Shown here: in pieces, positions 35,041-49,560 of the stretch
Layout: each line of letters opens with the position of its first letter
Numbering within the stretch: position 1 is the stretch's first letter
Source of the DNA: Dendrobium chrysotoxum
Taxonomy: Eukaryota > Streptophyta > Magnoliopsida > Asparagales > Orchidaceae
NCBI GenBank assembly: GCA_019925795.1
Contig: CM034313.1
Coordinates: forward strand, 83,979,663 to 84,043,662
DNA length: 64,000 nt
Reading direction: 5' to 3'
Notes under the pieces: generated by a model
What the model was told of the DNA's origin: nothing
Database searches by the model: none
What the model saw: only the letters and a program-made list of their open reading frames with translations
Position numbers and translations under genes: made by a program

Positions 35041-35621
35041 GTTGGTTGTAAGTGGACTGAAAATGGATCATTTTGGGAGAAATTTAAATTAAATTTTCAA
35101 TAACATCTTAGCCTACAAGTTATCAAAATGTTGGGTTTTACTAGTTAAACAGAAGAGTCATTTTAATAACAACTTTTATCCAGATTTTTGGATGTTGTCA
35201 CCTCTATGCAGCCCAAGCATTCACATTGCATTGGAGGTGGAAGAGAATTTCAGCAAAGTCTTGGACTACTGTAGCATGCACTTCTATATTACCAATTTAA
35301 AACTTATTTTTTTATTACTACATTGTTCCACTAACACAATCTGTCATGTCAATCCATTTTGCTAAGTCAAAATGGTTTACATTAATGCTCATCTTTTTGT
35401 ACATTGCACCACCTTATTTTATTATAAGCTGACTATTCTCTGACAAGCTTAAGCCTCTCCTTGCATGATAAACAATGGCTTCTTTATAGGCATGGTGCTG
35501 GAAGTCCTTTCCTTCCATGTTTTATAAAATCTTTATTCACTGAAGTTATTATGATTATCTTTTTATTGATACACAATGCTATGCAATGACATAAAATGAA
35601 GTTATGTGAGGACTATTTCAG
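35041..35621. other. spacer without recognisable content
   Basis: No frame or repeat recognised apart from the GTT duplication at its left edge. Confidence 0.5.
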
Positions 35622-35763
35622 GAGAAATTATTACGTACAGTCATTAGATGTCATCCATAGGTGAATCAGGACGTGCCACATCACCATTTTGCTCTGTATA
35701 GGGTGATGTGGTGCATCCTGATTTGTCTCCAAATGGTCTAATGACCACACGTAATAATTTCTC
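35622..35763. mobile_element. 142-bp palindromic MITE
   Basis: GAGAAATTATTACGT at the left end has its reverse complement at the right end. Inner blocks (GTCATTAGA, AATCAGGA, CCACATCACC) also pair in order, so nearly the whole element folds on itself. The target duplication is unclear: TATTTC occurs near both edges but not directly at them. Confidence 0.7.
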
Positions 35764-36561
35764 ATATTTCTTGGGTATGTATGGGCTAGATCAAGTATTG
35801 ATTAACAATATTATGGTATTTGTTATTGATGAAGGATATATAAATCTTACTATAGTGTTTAGGTATTGATAGGCGATCATACTGATTATCCTTTGTCCTT
35901 TCATTTGAAAGTATTGATTGGAATATTGTTGCCACTGACTAAACAAACTGGTCAAGAGGCCAATTGTGAGATAAGGCTTGCATATCTAAATTTTCTCGTG
36001 AAAAGGCTAACTAGATGAACTAGGATGTTTCGTGATTCATGTCTTTCATTAACATTTCTGTAATGGATGTCAAATTTAGCGTAGAAATATGCAGATAAGT
36101 GGAAGTAGTAGTAAGTCGGGACTACTAAGGTTAATATTAAACATAATAAATTACAATCAAAGGTTCAACATTTAATCAATGTTTTCCTCTTGTACATGAA
36201 AACATAAAGCATTTATTACAGAATTATAAAGATAAATAATTTTAGAATCATTAGTGGCATTACAACAACCAACAATCAACAGTACAAGGCAACAAATCAA
36301 CAATGTAGGGAAAGGCTGACAGGCAGTGCAGGGAAGCAGTGCAAACTATTGGTATTCAGGGAACAACAAGTACAAGACACTTATTGAATTAAAGCTTAGT
36401 TTTGAGTTACAAATATTTATTATGTTTTCATGTAATAAATGTTTCATGTTAAACAAATAAAAATAAGAAATATTCCTAAATAATTGAAGTGCACCAAAAT
36501 AAAATCCTAACTTCTTCAATGCTAAATAAAAAAAATTATTCAGAGTAATTTTAGTTAAGCG
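35764..36561. other. spacer left of the giant inverted repeat
   Basis: AT-rich sequence. I found nothing to annotate; the frame 36346-36636 overlaps the terminus and shows no motif. Confidence 0.5.
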
Positions 36562-36690
36562 TGTGTTGACCTCATTTTTGTATGAGGTTAGTAGGACCAA
36601 TCCAGGCCTTAGGATCCTTTCAGTCCTTAGGATCAATCTGATCTTAGATCAAATCCAGACCCTAGAAATTATCTAGACCCTAGTATCCTT
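36562..36690 (+). repeat. left terminus of the giant inverted repeat
   Basis: Pairs with 51320-51452. The first bases contain a local hairpin, ACCTCAT and ATGAGGT around TTTTGT. The terminal region continues as repeats of GGATC, CTTAGG and AATCCAGA. Confidence 0.8.
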
Positions 36691-36699
36691 CTAGATCAA

Positions 36700-39600
36700 T
36701 CCAAATTCAAATTAATCCAGACCCCAGGCTTTAATCCAAACCTTCAATCACCTTAAATCTTCCAACTTCCAATCATCGTCAATCAATCTAGCATGTCGAC
36801 CACCATCAATCGATGATCTACGACCAATGTTTCAATCAATCACCGATCAATCAGATTTTAATCTTCTAACCTCCAGCATAAAATCTCCAACCAAATAATC
36901 ATTGTTAAGTTAATCAGTCTTTCAATTTAACACATAATCGATCTCATCGATCTTCCTTAAAATCAACATTGAACCGCGTACAGATTAATTAAGGTCGATT
37001 AGATTGCACACATTGCATTTGAGAATATCTAGTTCGATTCGACTCAATTTGAATTCGTTTTCACCTCGACGCCATCGATGATTGTGAATTTGAGTCAATC
37101 GATTGTTATCTTATGTTGAGCGAAACTTAAGTTAATCAAAACACATCAAACCTTTGTTAAATAAATTTAATTAAGCATCTTCAAGATAATTTGAATTAAT
37201 TCTGACAAAATTTTCAATTAACTCGATTTGACATGCCTTGGCTTAATCTTAAGTCTAATTAACATCAATCAACATTAATTAATTTTGAATAATTAATTTA
37301 AAAAATAAAGTCTAAAAAAACTTTGATGTTTTATCTATCTTTTTGTTCAATTTGATGCTCAAATATCCTTCAAGACTCAAATAAATTTAAGCCCTTTAAC
37401 CTCTCAAAATTTGGCACTATATATCAATCATTTGATTAATTTTTGAAGGGCTAGAGGGTTATTTGATTAAATTTTTCATTTTCATAGCTATTCAAGGCAG
37501 ATTTTAGGGCTCCTAATCTAATTCTCACGCCTCCAGCCGCCGTCATCACATATTCATTGAGCTTTTTGCTAGTGTCGGGCAATTCCAAAAAAAGAAAACA
37601 AGGAAAGGCGGACCGAAGAAAGGAGCGAAAGAGTGCTCTTGTGGCTTTTTCGGTCTTGAAGATCCCCAACGCCGAGCCATTGATTCGGCCTTCTACCCGC
37701 TGCAGCCTCTTCTTTGCGACAACAGTAGTTCTCCAACCGCTCTTCCTACCAGTTCAAGCCATTTATTGCTGCGAAGGTAATATCTCCTCCTTTCATATTT
37801 CCTTGAGTCAAGGCATGTGAAATTGATAATCGAAAGGATTTCATGACCTTGTATGAAAACTCATGTACTGTTGCGGCTATTTAGTCAATGAGGCATGTTA
37901 TGTGTGAATCTACTTGTAAATTTAATGGTTCAATCAATGGAATGACAGTGAACTTTGTGATTTTGGGTAAATCTTAGTGGAAGACTATCCATGGCATCAC
38001 ACATGAAGTTTTGTGTGTAAGGGTGTGGTGAATCCTTGCACATGGCAATCATAAACTTAATATGTTCTATACATTTCAAAAAAAATGTGGCAAATCTTAG
38101 CAACTTGATAACTATGAACTTCTTCTATTTTATCCTTTCTACTTATTTCAGAGTCAATCTAACTCATTAGTATTTACGGTTTCTTAACGGTGGATTTTGT
38201 TCATAGCACATATGTTGATTTGAATTAAAATGCACAAATCCTTTTATCTCATATTATTTTATTTTGAGTATTGGAATATCTATCCTTGTATTCAATATAT
38301 GAGCAGCTTTCTAACATTCATATGGGCATGTATATAACAAATGTTTATGAACTTCTACTATGGCTATAATTTGGCATTCACAGTTTCAAACGATGTGTTA
38401 ATTTAAACTCATCGTTTACACTCATCACGAGTATATCTTCAAACCCCATCTATATTTGATGATAAAACTTATTAGTTTGATCAAAAAGTCCTTTTCCTGG
38501 AAAAGAAATAAGTGCTTAAAACTACACTTTCTCTGTTTCTCATATACATGTTGAAAGTTAAGAAGTATCTTGAGATTGCATTGATATATATAGAATGCAT
38601 TGTTTCAGAAATGGATTTTAGTGATTAAATTGTATACTTTATGTTGGAAAGTTTTCCTTTGAGTTTTGGAAAGGATTGTTAGCTTTATGTTGTAAGGTCT
38701 CTTAAGTTCTTTCGAGATGAAATGAGCTTTTATCAAAACCTTCTTTCTCTTATTTGTATTTGGCTTAAAAGTTAAATTGAAGCAAGAGAATGGAGGCCAA
38801 AGTGCTAAACTTGGTTTGTGATGGATTACATTATTTTGGAGTACTTTTGCAAAGAGTTACAAGATTTTCGTTGTACAAGTCATGGTTTAGCTGGAAGAAT
38901 TACATGCATGTTAATTTCCAGGCAATATTCTCTTGTTTTGCCATGTTGATTCGATCCTTTCACATAACATATATTCTCATTATTTATAATGATGGATTTA
39001 ATCAAAACCCCTCATGATGGAGTTTGTTCATTATGGTTAAGTAACGATTTGTTCTTTGTGATATATCTCCTTGAAGCAAATTGAAGATAATATTTCTTAT
39101 TTCCTTTTTAAAAAAAATTTGATGGTGGTTCCATTTTTGGATGGCTGCACTTTTTTTTTGAGTGGTTATAATTAATTCTTTTATCATTCTAAGCAAAGAA
39201 GCTATAAGAACTTTCTCTAGTTGTCTTTGTTTTGGGGTAGAGTGGGTATTATATGGAAATTAAGCAAGAAGCTTAAAGTTTTTTTTTCACTTGTGATGCA
39301 TTTTGTAAATATTCGTTCAACATGAAAGAACCTGACACATTATTGTATATATTACTCATGTTCTAGTTTCTCGATGTGATGGCATGCATCTGCATTCTGT
39401 TCTTGGCTAAATCCTTCTTAAAGATAATGTTGTAGCTTGTTGTCAAGAAGCAACGTTATAGCTTGTGAATGTCATTAAATCAAAGCTAGTCGTGTGCTGA
39501 TATGGCTTATAGCTAGTTTGGATAAATTCATAGATGAATCTATTTGTGAATTACCCTGAGATGGATTTGAAAATTTTCTTAGAGAATGGTTGAATGAGAA

Positions 39601-41750
39601 ATTTGACTGTCTTAGTTGGGCATGCCTGTTATTCTTCTTTTCCATAGTAGTGTGTCAGCTTTGAATTTTTAACAAGTGGTGTGTATGTATATTTGACATC
39701 AAATAAGATTCATGGATTCGTTGAAGGGTTTCCCATGCACGTTTAAGATTATATGGTATAAAGGTTGGAAACTATATTGCTCAATTTCATATGCTTTCTA
39801 TTTTGATCTTGAGTATGCATCGATTCAATGCGAAGTTCTATAGTTTCTGTGGGAAAAATGGCATGGTTTATTGGATGGGAATATAATTGCTTCAAGCCAC
39901 CCATCTCTTAGCCACATTGAGTATGAGTGTTGAATTGAAATAATTAAATGAGTTTCACATTCATTATGGATATCAGATTCATGGCTGACAGTGAAAAAAA
40001 TATGTACTGCAAAATCCCATTGCTTGCTTATAGTTTCTCTGGCAGTTTCAATGTGTTAGTCAATTGTGCTTGATAAAAACATTGCTGATTGTTGGTCATC
40101 TATCGATCCTTTTTATTAAGTGTCTATAGCCAGATGATGTTAGCATTTGTTCAGTTTCCATGTTATTTAACTACATATATGTCTTTGCTCGTTTGACTTT
40201 ACCCCAGTGGGATTTGATCTAAGGCAAAGACGTGCCTCTTGCTGGGAGCTTCGTTTTGTTAATTTAATTTTATTTTGTGTTTATCTATCATTGAATCTTA
40301 TTGAATAAGCAATCATAATATTTATCTTAGTGGCATTTGATGATTGCCTCATTCCATTGCCTCTGACCGTATTGTATATCTATGTTGAATACATTTTTTT
40401 TAATGTAAATGCGCTCTGCTTGAACAACTTTCTCACTATTTTTTGCGAGAATTTAATATAGGCTTTTATCATCCGAATGCTCTAATATTAAATGTTATTC
40501 TTTTATTCCTTTTTATAAAGATTCAACACTGATATTTGTCATGTAAATATGTGATGTCATTTATGATGAAATATGCTTGCTTTCTCTCAAAGATCGAAAT
40601 GGCGAGGTTGGTTTTATTGCCCTCTTGCCTTAGAGATTCAACATTTGATTTCCTAGATGCAATGATTTGTTAGAAATAAATGGAGGATTAAAGTGATGCT
40701 GGTTTGTTTTATTCATTTCTGACATTAGTTGAAGGTTTATTAGTGGCATTCTCTTATTTTAAATGCTCTCTTGATGGCTTACAAAGTGTTGAAATTTTCT
40801 TACAATGGATCATACTATGCTGAAATCTTCTTATGAAGAGTTGTAAAATATTGAAACATTCTTTTAATGAGTCGTAGAGTCCATATGTCTACCAATGCTT
40901 TGATAATGTGTATGGAGATATTGGAAAAGCTTCTTGCATGTTTCATGTGGTGGTGTTATGTGACATTTTGCTCAAAGAATCATGGCTATGTTGCTGAGCT
41001 TTCATTTCAATGATCGAATACAAATTTCTATGGTTTATGCTTGAAGGTTTCTTGAATTGTCAGATGGAAGTGAAGTTGCTATCCTTTTCTTTTCTTTCTT
41101 TTCCCAAATCTCATTTGGCATAAGGGTTGAGTTGGGATAAATGAATATGTTGGAAACTTATCTTTTGCAAGTTGGGTTCAAATTAAGGTGTACGAATGTT
41201 GGAGAGCACATATATATTTTGTGCTTCACTTTTGAGTATTTTAAAGTTTTCCATGAGGTGTTTTGGATGAAGTTGGAAAGTGACACATGCATAGTTATAT
41301 TTCATTCTCATATGTGAAAAGCCTTATGAAGTGTTTTGGAAAAGAATGAGTTGGGATTCCTTTTCGTCTAGAAGCATACATGTTACAATTGATTCTTGTA
41401 AAGTAATACACATTTTGAAATTTCTTTAATGATTTGATTTGATTTGATTTGTACTCCTCACATATTCATTTACATGTTAATTAATAGTAACTTCTATAAT
41501 TTATGCATGATATTCTGACACCTCCTTCTCTCTTCGCCTTTTTGCGAGGTACTGATGGAGTTGATTGGAGGATAGAGCCAAAGGGCTTTAGTCGCCCCTA
41601 TTTCTTCCAAATGAGGGTGCCACGATCAGAATCACCGTTGACCAGCTTCGGTGATCAGGTAAGTTTTCTTAAAACTTAGAAGACTGTAAGGCTCCTAGAT
41701 TTCCCTGTTGAGTTATTCCCCCAGCCTTAAGTTCTTGAAGTAACTCCTAT
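36700..41750. other. left-arm interior with no matching right-arm sequence
   Basis: About 5 kb. A less AT-rich stretch at 37490-37780 ends in GCGAAG before GTAATATC and looks like an exon or leader. Another at 41525-41660 ends GGTGATCAG before GTAAGTTT. Between them is T-rich, intron-like sequence. The frame 37557-37820 has no recognisable motif. I can assign no gene. Confidence 0.35.
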
Positions 41751-43469
41751 ATTTAGTTAATATTTGACATCGATATAACTAGTTTACATTCATATGCATG
41801 TCCAAAGGGTCAGTGACACTGATTCAAATCTATTAAACCTAGTGACATCATTAAGGACAATAATTAAAGATGAGTCTTAGAGAACTTAGACAAACCCCAT
41901 GATTCACACTTATATCCTTTAGGGATCAAACATCAAACATAGAAAACTTAGTGACACCGTACCTTAGGATCAGTGTACACTATCAAACTTGATATTAATC
42001 AAACTTAAATCAATCGATTAATCATTAAACAACTTAATTGATTTAAATAAAGTTAAACCCTTAATTAAGCCTTAAAACTTCTATAAATCCAATTGACTTG
42101 AAATTTAAACTCCTTGAGTTTAGTGACCTTCCCTGCTCTAGGGAAAACTTTCACTAAAATTTGAACCCTTTAAACCCCTTAATCAAACTCCTTAAGATTA
42201 AGCCTTAATTAAGCCCTTAACACTTCAAGAAATTTAATAAATCAAATTTAAAACATAAAAAACACACATAATACCTCAAATTAATCAAAATTGAACTCTT
42301 AACATAAGCAAATTAAAACCCCCTTGATTTGACATTAAATTTAAGCTTAATTGAATTTTAAATAAAATTGAATATTTAATTAATTTAATTAATTAAAAAT
42401 GATTAAAAACTCCAAAAAAATTATCAAATACTTGATAATCCCTCCTTAGATCATTCCTGATCTTTGGAGGTGATTTCAAGAAGTTTGGAGTTCATTTGGA
42501 CTCAAATCATTAAAACACCCTTAATTAAATAATTCAAATAAATCTCAAATTTTAAAAAATCATAACTACTTCCAGAAAATCTCAAATTGATCAAACTCAA
42601 AGTTATTTAACTCAAATGAAAATCTAGTATTTATCAAAAATATCAAACCTTCAAAAATCATCTAAAATTTTAGAAAATATTAATTTAACATTAAAACCAG
42701 CAACCAATCAATTTGAATAAAATTTATTAACTCTTAAATCCTTAATCACTTAAAATACTTAACTATACGATTATCACTGGGTAACTCAGGCCTACGAGGC
42801 TATTAGCTTAGCCCCAAGAAAGATGAAATAAACTTTACGGCCTCGGTGTGAAACAAAGGTGGCAATCAATAATCCTTTAAAATACACTTTAAAATCAATC
42901 TTAAGCCATTAATACTTAAACTCAAATTTAAATCCCTTAAGCCTTTCAACCAATTAGAACTTTAAATAACTTCAATCAAGTACCCTATTTAGGACATATC
43001 TAAACCACACAGCCTACTACACACACCTAGATTGACTTGCTAGGACACAAATTTTAACTTTAGGTTAGGCCGGTGTTTATTTTTATTTTTTGAGATATGT
43101 TGATATGCACATAAAATGAGAGTGGCATCCTAGGTCAGATAACATAGACATAGGTCCACTACCCACAGACCTGTGCACCTCCTATTTGTCAGCCTAGGAT
43201 TAGGTCCCCAGCCCCTTGGCCTACGAGGTCCCCTTGAACGAGGTAACCCATGGTTGCTAACAAGGATCCTCTGGTCGGCACTCGACTAAGTATGCTAAGG
43301 ACACCGACGAACTCGGGACAATGGAAACCATGGGATCTTGACAGGGGACGTCATACACACTTGGTAGGTTAGTCTCTACCCTCACTTCCTACGCATCCTC
43401 CTAATCTGGTGATTGGGAATATAAGCCCTAACTTTCTAATAAAAATTGATCATTTAAACTAAATATCTC

Positions 43470-44730
43470 TTTCAATCAAATTCAAGCCCAACACTTAGGA
43501 TAGGTTGGGGTGTTTTTGAAGTAATTCAGAATCTCAAAACACCTCCTACCCTTCCTCCTATGACTCCAGAAAGAACTGCTCAAATTTGATCCAATCCCTG
43601 TAAAAATTTTAGTCCCTACCTCCTTTGACATCAAGCTTTGAATTCTCAAATAAAATTCGTATCGTTATTTTAATTGAGAGTATTCATAGAAAATTTTTGG
43701 TTTCCTACGATGTAATTAACTACGAGGGCTTGCGCTCGTAGGAGATTTAGAAACCCAGACCAGATTTCAAAAATCAAATTTTCAAAACCCTTAATTAATT
43801 ATCTTTGGGAAATCAAAATAAAAATGGCGATCATTATCGTTATATTTGAACAATTAACAATGAATGATATTTTCTTCCTTTGGGATGATATATCATTTAT
43901 TGACATAACTTTGAATATGAAATTAATGATAATTTATCCAGATTATCGTGGTCAGATATTTGATTGAACTTCATTTTGATCCTTTGGGATCATATTGTTT
44001 GATTGAAAAAAATATATGTTTTAAAAAGTGTTTAATTTTCTTTGGAAAAGTTAAATTTCTGGAATTTTGATTTTATAAGCGAACACTTATTTTGAATAAT
44101 ATATCACCTCGAAAGCTGAATATATCGTTCTCTAATAGGTTCAGATTACAAATCTTTGAATTTATCTGATTATCATAGTCAAACTCAAGAAGAAACAACA
44201 AATGATCTCAAAAGATCAAAATGATGTTAAATCCAATGTTTAACTATAATAATATATTAAAGAGATCATTAATTTCATAATAAAGATCACGATAATAGTA
44301 CGATATATCTTTTCAAGGAAAGAGGATATCGTCTATTATCGATCATTTGAAAATGAGGATAATGATCGTTAACTTTTGATTTCCCAAAGATAATTAATTA
44401 AAGTTTTGAAAAAGATTAATTTTGAAATCAGGTCTGGATTTCTAAATCTCCTACGAGCGCAAGCCCTCGTAGTTAATTACATCGTAGGAAACCAGAAAAT
44501 TTCCTACGAATACTCTTGATTAAAATAGCGATACGAATTTTTCTTAAGATTTCAAATATCGATATCAAAGAAGGTTAAGGACTTGAATTTTCAAGTGGGA
44601 TTGGTTCAAGGTTGAGCAGTTCTTTCTGGAGTCAAAGGAAGAAGAGTAGGAGGTGCTTTAAGATTCTGAATCACTTCAGAAACACCTCAAACTATCCTAA
44701 GTGTTGGGCTTGAATTAGATTGAAAGATAT
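43470..44730. repeat. core palindrome of the giant inverted repeat
   Basis: The closest-matched pair of arms flanks a loop of roughly 200 bases near 43990-44190. Each arm contains CTACGAG..CTCGTAG, a short perfect hairpin (near 43723-43741 and its counterpart near 44451-44472), and a TTAATTATCTTTGGGAAATC block. An RNA across it would form a hairpin several hundred bases long. Confidence 0.85.
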
Positions 44731-44829
44731 TTTAATTTGAATGATCAATTTTATTAGACAGTGGGAATCAGATTCCCAGAAGGTTGAGGTCTTAAGATTG
44801 AACATTTGCCTCAGAACCTAAGTCTAAAA

Positions 44830-46330
44830 TGGGTACTGAGAATCAGTGACCCGGATCCTAGCTAATGCAATGCAATCTGGACTTACCCCGGCCTGGATTG
44901 GGGAGCCAGCTAAACCACTTAAACGCTTTTAAAAACCATGAATCAAAGTCTTTCAAATGTAGAGTGGTTAGGGACATTGATTAAGATTGGTTTAAAGAAT
45001 AGGGGTCGACATCTAGAGCAGATCCTTGACCCCTTGACATATGTTGGGTTAAATGCTTAAGCTAGAAATGCAATTAAAGATTTAGACTCAATTTTTAATT
45101 TGTATCTAATGCAATGCATGCTAGTTGACTCGATAAAATGCTTAAATCAATATGAAGCAGTTTTAAAATATGCTTAAAAATAGGTTTTATCCTAAAGATT
45201 GCACAACATCCCTTTGGACAGAACTGCACCCTAATAGGTCAGGTGGTCTCCCAGAATCCGCAGGCGGGGAGGTGCCTAACACGGATGAGAAAAGTCAATA
45301 TGTATGCATGAAAAACTCCCGGCGAGTCCGGGCTTACTTCTTAAGAGCGTTAGAGTTTCTATCTGAGCTTAAAAGTTTTAAGTTTTGTTTAAGTAGAAGA
45401 AGTTAATGACCGTACCCTCACGAGCCTCCGATCGGGTTCCAGGCTAAATCAAAATCGACATGCAATAAGCGCCAAATAAACTACTAAAAATATGCGGGTC
45501 CTTAATCGCAATCAACACATCAATTAAATCATTTAAATAATTAAATCAATTAAATAAATACTCAAACTGAAAGTCCATAGGCAAGTGCCCTTAATTATAC
45601 AACCCAGGGTCTGCAGGAAAGTAAAGTGGCCAGGTACCACTGACTACAACCCGGATTCTACTCCTAAGACTCAAGTGACTTTGAGATTTGAGATTCTTCT
45701 CGTTCTTCACTTCTTCGTCTCCTTAGAACTCCTTGGATCGTCGGGTCTGGATATCCAAATGAAAAGAAACTCCCCCTGGATATGGGTGTTATCTTTTCTC
45801 TTTGGATACTTGAACTTCATCCTAATTTGGATCTCCAAATGGATAGAAACTCTCCCCTAAGGGATGTTCCTTCCTCTTTGGATTCCAAATTGGATTTTAA
45901 ATATCTCAATCTCAAAGTACTTTAAATAATACAACTCAAAATCAAATCAAATTACATTAATGAAAATTAAAAATTTAGACTCAACAACCTGTAAGGTTAT
46001 CCTAAAAATTAACAGTTTAGAAATATCCCAAGCAGTTATATATTTGAAATTAAAATGCTCAATCACAGCCACACTTGGCCATGCTCTTTTAATTTTAAAG
46101 GGGGACTTAAGCATTCTGGAGCACCTGTGCAATTTAATATTTATGATTTTTGCCCCCTTTAATTTATGCCATGTATGAGCATGGCCACCTGCATAAGATT
46201 GAATTAGTACAAATCGTCCCTAGCCTAGGGGTAGATCTAATCGTACAATCAATCGCATCACAGAGTGCAGTAAACAAATAAACAAACATATCAATTCTAC
46301 TACTAGCAAACAGCATGCAGTAAAAGCTCG
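44830..46330. other. right-arm insertion, retroelement-UTR-like
   Basis: This stretch lacks a partner in the left arm. At 45235-45300 the sequence GGTCTCCCAGAATCCGCAGG and GGGGAGGTGCCTAACAC resembles untranslated regions I know from Tat/Ogre-type retroelements. No protein domain is visible. The source is a guess from this short likeness. Confidence 0.3.
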
Positions 46331-47729
46331 AAAACCCGGCACACAACAGAACAGTAAACACCGGCCTAGCCTAAGACTAGAGTTGGTTGTCCTAGCAAAC
46401 CATCTAAAGTGTGCGAGGTAGGCTGTGTGGCTTTGATATGTCTTAAATAGGCAATTGATTAAAGTTGTTTAAAGTTCTAATTGGTTGAAAGCTTAAGGGA
46501 GTTTTAATTTGAGTTTAAATCTTAATGACTTAAAATTAATTTTAAATTTGATTTTAATTATTTGTTGGACACCACCTTTGTTTCACACCGAGGCCGTGAA
46601 GTTTATTTCACCTTCCTTGGGGCTAATTTAATAGCCTCGTAGGCCTGGGTTACCCAGTGGTACCCGATATAATTAAATGATTTAAGTTTGATTAAAATTT
46701 GAAGGTTAATTAAATTTTTAATTAAGATTGGTTGATTGCTGGTTTTAATGTTGAATTAATGTTTTCTGGAATTTTGAATGATTTATTGAATTTTGGTATT
46801 TTCTGGATTATTTTAATGATTTAATTCAAGGGTTAAAAGTTGACTTTTTGATATAAAAGGTTTTATGGAAAGTTAATATTTTATTAAAATACTAGACCTT
46901 AATACGATCAGTTAGACAGTAAGTACACTGAAATTGGATTTTTCTACATTTTATTATGAAGGTTTGAAGTTTTGACTTAAATTTGAACTAGGTTTGACCA
47001 AAAGTTGACTTTTTCAAATTTGATTGCTTTCTGGAAGCTTAATATTTTTAATAAATATTAGACCTTAAGATGAGTTGTATGCCTTTGAGTTTTCTCAATT
47101 TGGAGTTTATTTGAATTAGTTATGGATTTTTGAAGTTTTGAGTGTTTAATGAATTATTTAAATTGTTTAATTAAAGCCATTTTTATGATTTGAATCCAAA
47201 TGACCTCCAAACTCCTTGAAATCAACTCCAAAGGTCAGGAATGACTTAAGGAGTGATCTCTAAGTGTTTGAGAAATTTTTTGAAATTTTTAATTATTTTT
47301 AATTAATTAAATTAATTAAATTTCAGATTTCAATTAAACTTAAATTAAACTTAATTTTGAAGTCCAGTCAAGGGGCTTTTATTTTTCATTGATTAAGGGT
47401 TTAATTCTGGTCAATTTGAGGTATTGTATGTAATTTTTGGATTTAAACTTAATTTATTACAATTTCTGGAAGGTTTAATGGCTTAATTAAGGTTTAAACT
47501 TGATTAGGTTAATTAAGGGGCTTAATGATTTCAAAATTCAGTGGGATATTTTCCTAGAGCTGAGAGTGTCACTATGTTCAAGTTTTCAAAGTTTTGAGTC
47601 AATTGGAATTGAATCCTAATTATTGAAAATAATCTAAGTTCTCTAAATAAAGTCCTTAATTATTGTCCTTAATGACACTAGGTTTGAGTAGGTTTAAATC
47701 AAGGTTTTGCTAACCCTTGGACACTAGTT

Positions 47730-49560
47730 ACAATCACATCAATCATAGCAATCATGATAATGACATGATATCCTAATATTCTATGGAATGAAATATAGTA
47801 GATTATCAAATTCATAAGTTATGGATTAACTTATAATTTTGATAATCAACTATAAGGGAAACATGTGCCCAATTGGATTTGTATCATTGAGAGATGTAAG
47901 AAACATTTCCAAATGATCTTCCTCCCAATTAAAGATCATGATCACTTTTATTTTGAAAAGAATAAAAAAAAAATTTCATATGTAATCAAAACTAATTGCT
48001 TTCAAAGTGATCATGCACATGTCTTAAATATATTTTTGAATGAAAGAAACCCTTTCACTGATTCCATAGAACCCTAGCATGCATGAATTGAATTTGGATT
48101 GAATTAATTATGAATTTTCAAAAATCAAGATCAAATAGTGATCAAGATTTTTGTAAATTCACAACCTAATTGAGATTGCATCAAATGAGCTTGAGAAAAT
48201 TAAGGAAGATCATGAACAGACCCTAAAATACCCCTGTCAAATTTCAGGTCAAAAGGGGTTGTATATTCTTATTTAAAAAAATAAAATAAGATTATATGAA
48301 TACTTGAAATATTTAATATAAAATCATTCAAAATATTTTTATTTTATTTTTAAAATAAACTAGATGTTAATACGAACAAAACGAGCCCTTAAACGTTAAA
48401 AATGGATAAGAATTGAAATTATTATGCATTTTTGAAGTTTAATGGATTTTATTTTATTAATTAAAAAAAAAGATATATCCAGTCAGCTGGCGGCGCTGAC
48501 TGGATCTGCCTTTCCACGCAGCAAGATGTGATACAACCACGCAGATAGCGGCGGTCAAGTGGGTCCCGCTACTTATCCAGCGCGGCATGGCCCTGAACCG
48601 TTGGATCTAACAGAGCGTCGATCCAACGCTTATGATCACACCCGCGACTGATTTCGATTTAGAGGAATCGGACGGTCAAATGAGCTCCCGTGGTTTAAAC
48701 GTCCGGTCAGGATTTAGCCGGATGAAAATCCAGCTAACCGACGGTTTAAGACGGAAGAAACTAAACGCAAATATGATTGAATCGCAGCCGTTGATCTAAA
48801 ATAAATAGATCTAACGGCTGCTGAGTCGTCTCCTTCCTCCGAAACCCCATAAACCCTAAAGTTAATTTTCAAGTTTACACAGCTTAAATGATAGATTAAA
48901 AGGATTTAAAATAGTAAACAGAGGTAAAGTAGGATTCAAGAAGGAGTGGAGAATTTTATTTTAAGCTTTTGATGCAATCTTCTGAGGTTTATTTAAGAAT
49001 CTAGAGAGTAACCTAGGGTTTAAGATAAACCTTAATTCAAATGACGGTTTGACGAGTTCAAGATGCGGTTGAGCTTGTAGACTGTCCGCGCTTAGGTTTG
49101 TAGAAGACTTCGAGCTCATGAGAAGCTTCTACAAGGAGTTAGAACAGCAAGGGTGGACTTGGCTTCGGTTGGTCCTCGAGCTCGTCGCCGGCGGCCACCA
49201 AACGCCGGAAAATTATCAGATAACGATTGAGAAGCCTCTGGGGATGTCAAACGAAAAGCTAGGAGCTCTGGAGATGGATTGGAATATGAAAAAAATGATC
49301 CTCTCCTTGGTTTCGTGCTCCCCGTCCTATTCTAAACGCTGGAGGGAAAGAGAACGGCTAGGATCACATTAGCACCTTGCTTGGATGCTCTACAGCTGTC
49401 CCAGGCCATTAAAGAGCAGAGGAGGGACATGGCTCAATTGGAAACGACTCTAGGTGCTTCCACATGGAGGGGGACCACTAGGATTGCTTAAGGCTTGAAT
49501 TAGGGATTAAACCAGGGATTAAGGGATCTATTAGAAGTCTCTAGAGTGTGCTTATGTTAC
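47730..49560. other. right-arm interior with a GC-richer leader-like block
   Basis: AT-rich to about 48475, then a GC-richer block to about 49400 with palindromic GTCAGCTGGCGGCGCTGAC (48481-48499, imperfect) and CGTTGGATC repeats. A frame at 49118-49372 (RRLVLELVAGG region) has no known domain. Confidence 0.35.

Noticed and set aside
37557..37820. 87-codon frame as an expressed first exon
   Set aside because: No motif and no supporting downstream exon. Kept only as exon-like sequence in the left arm of the inverted repeat.
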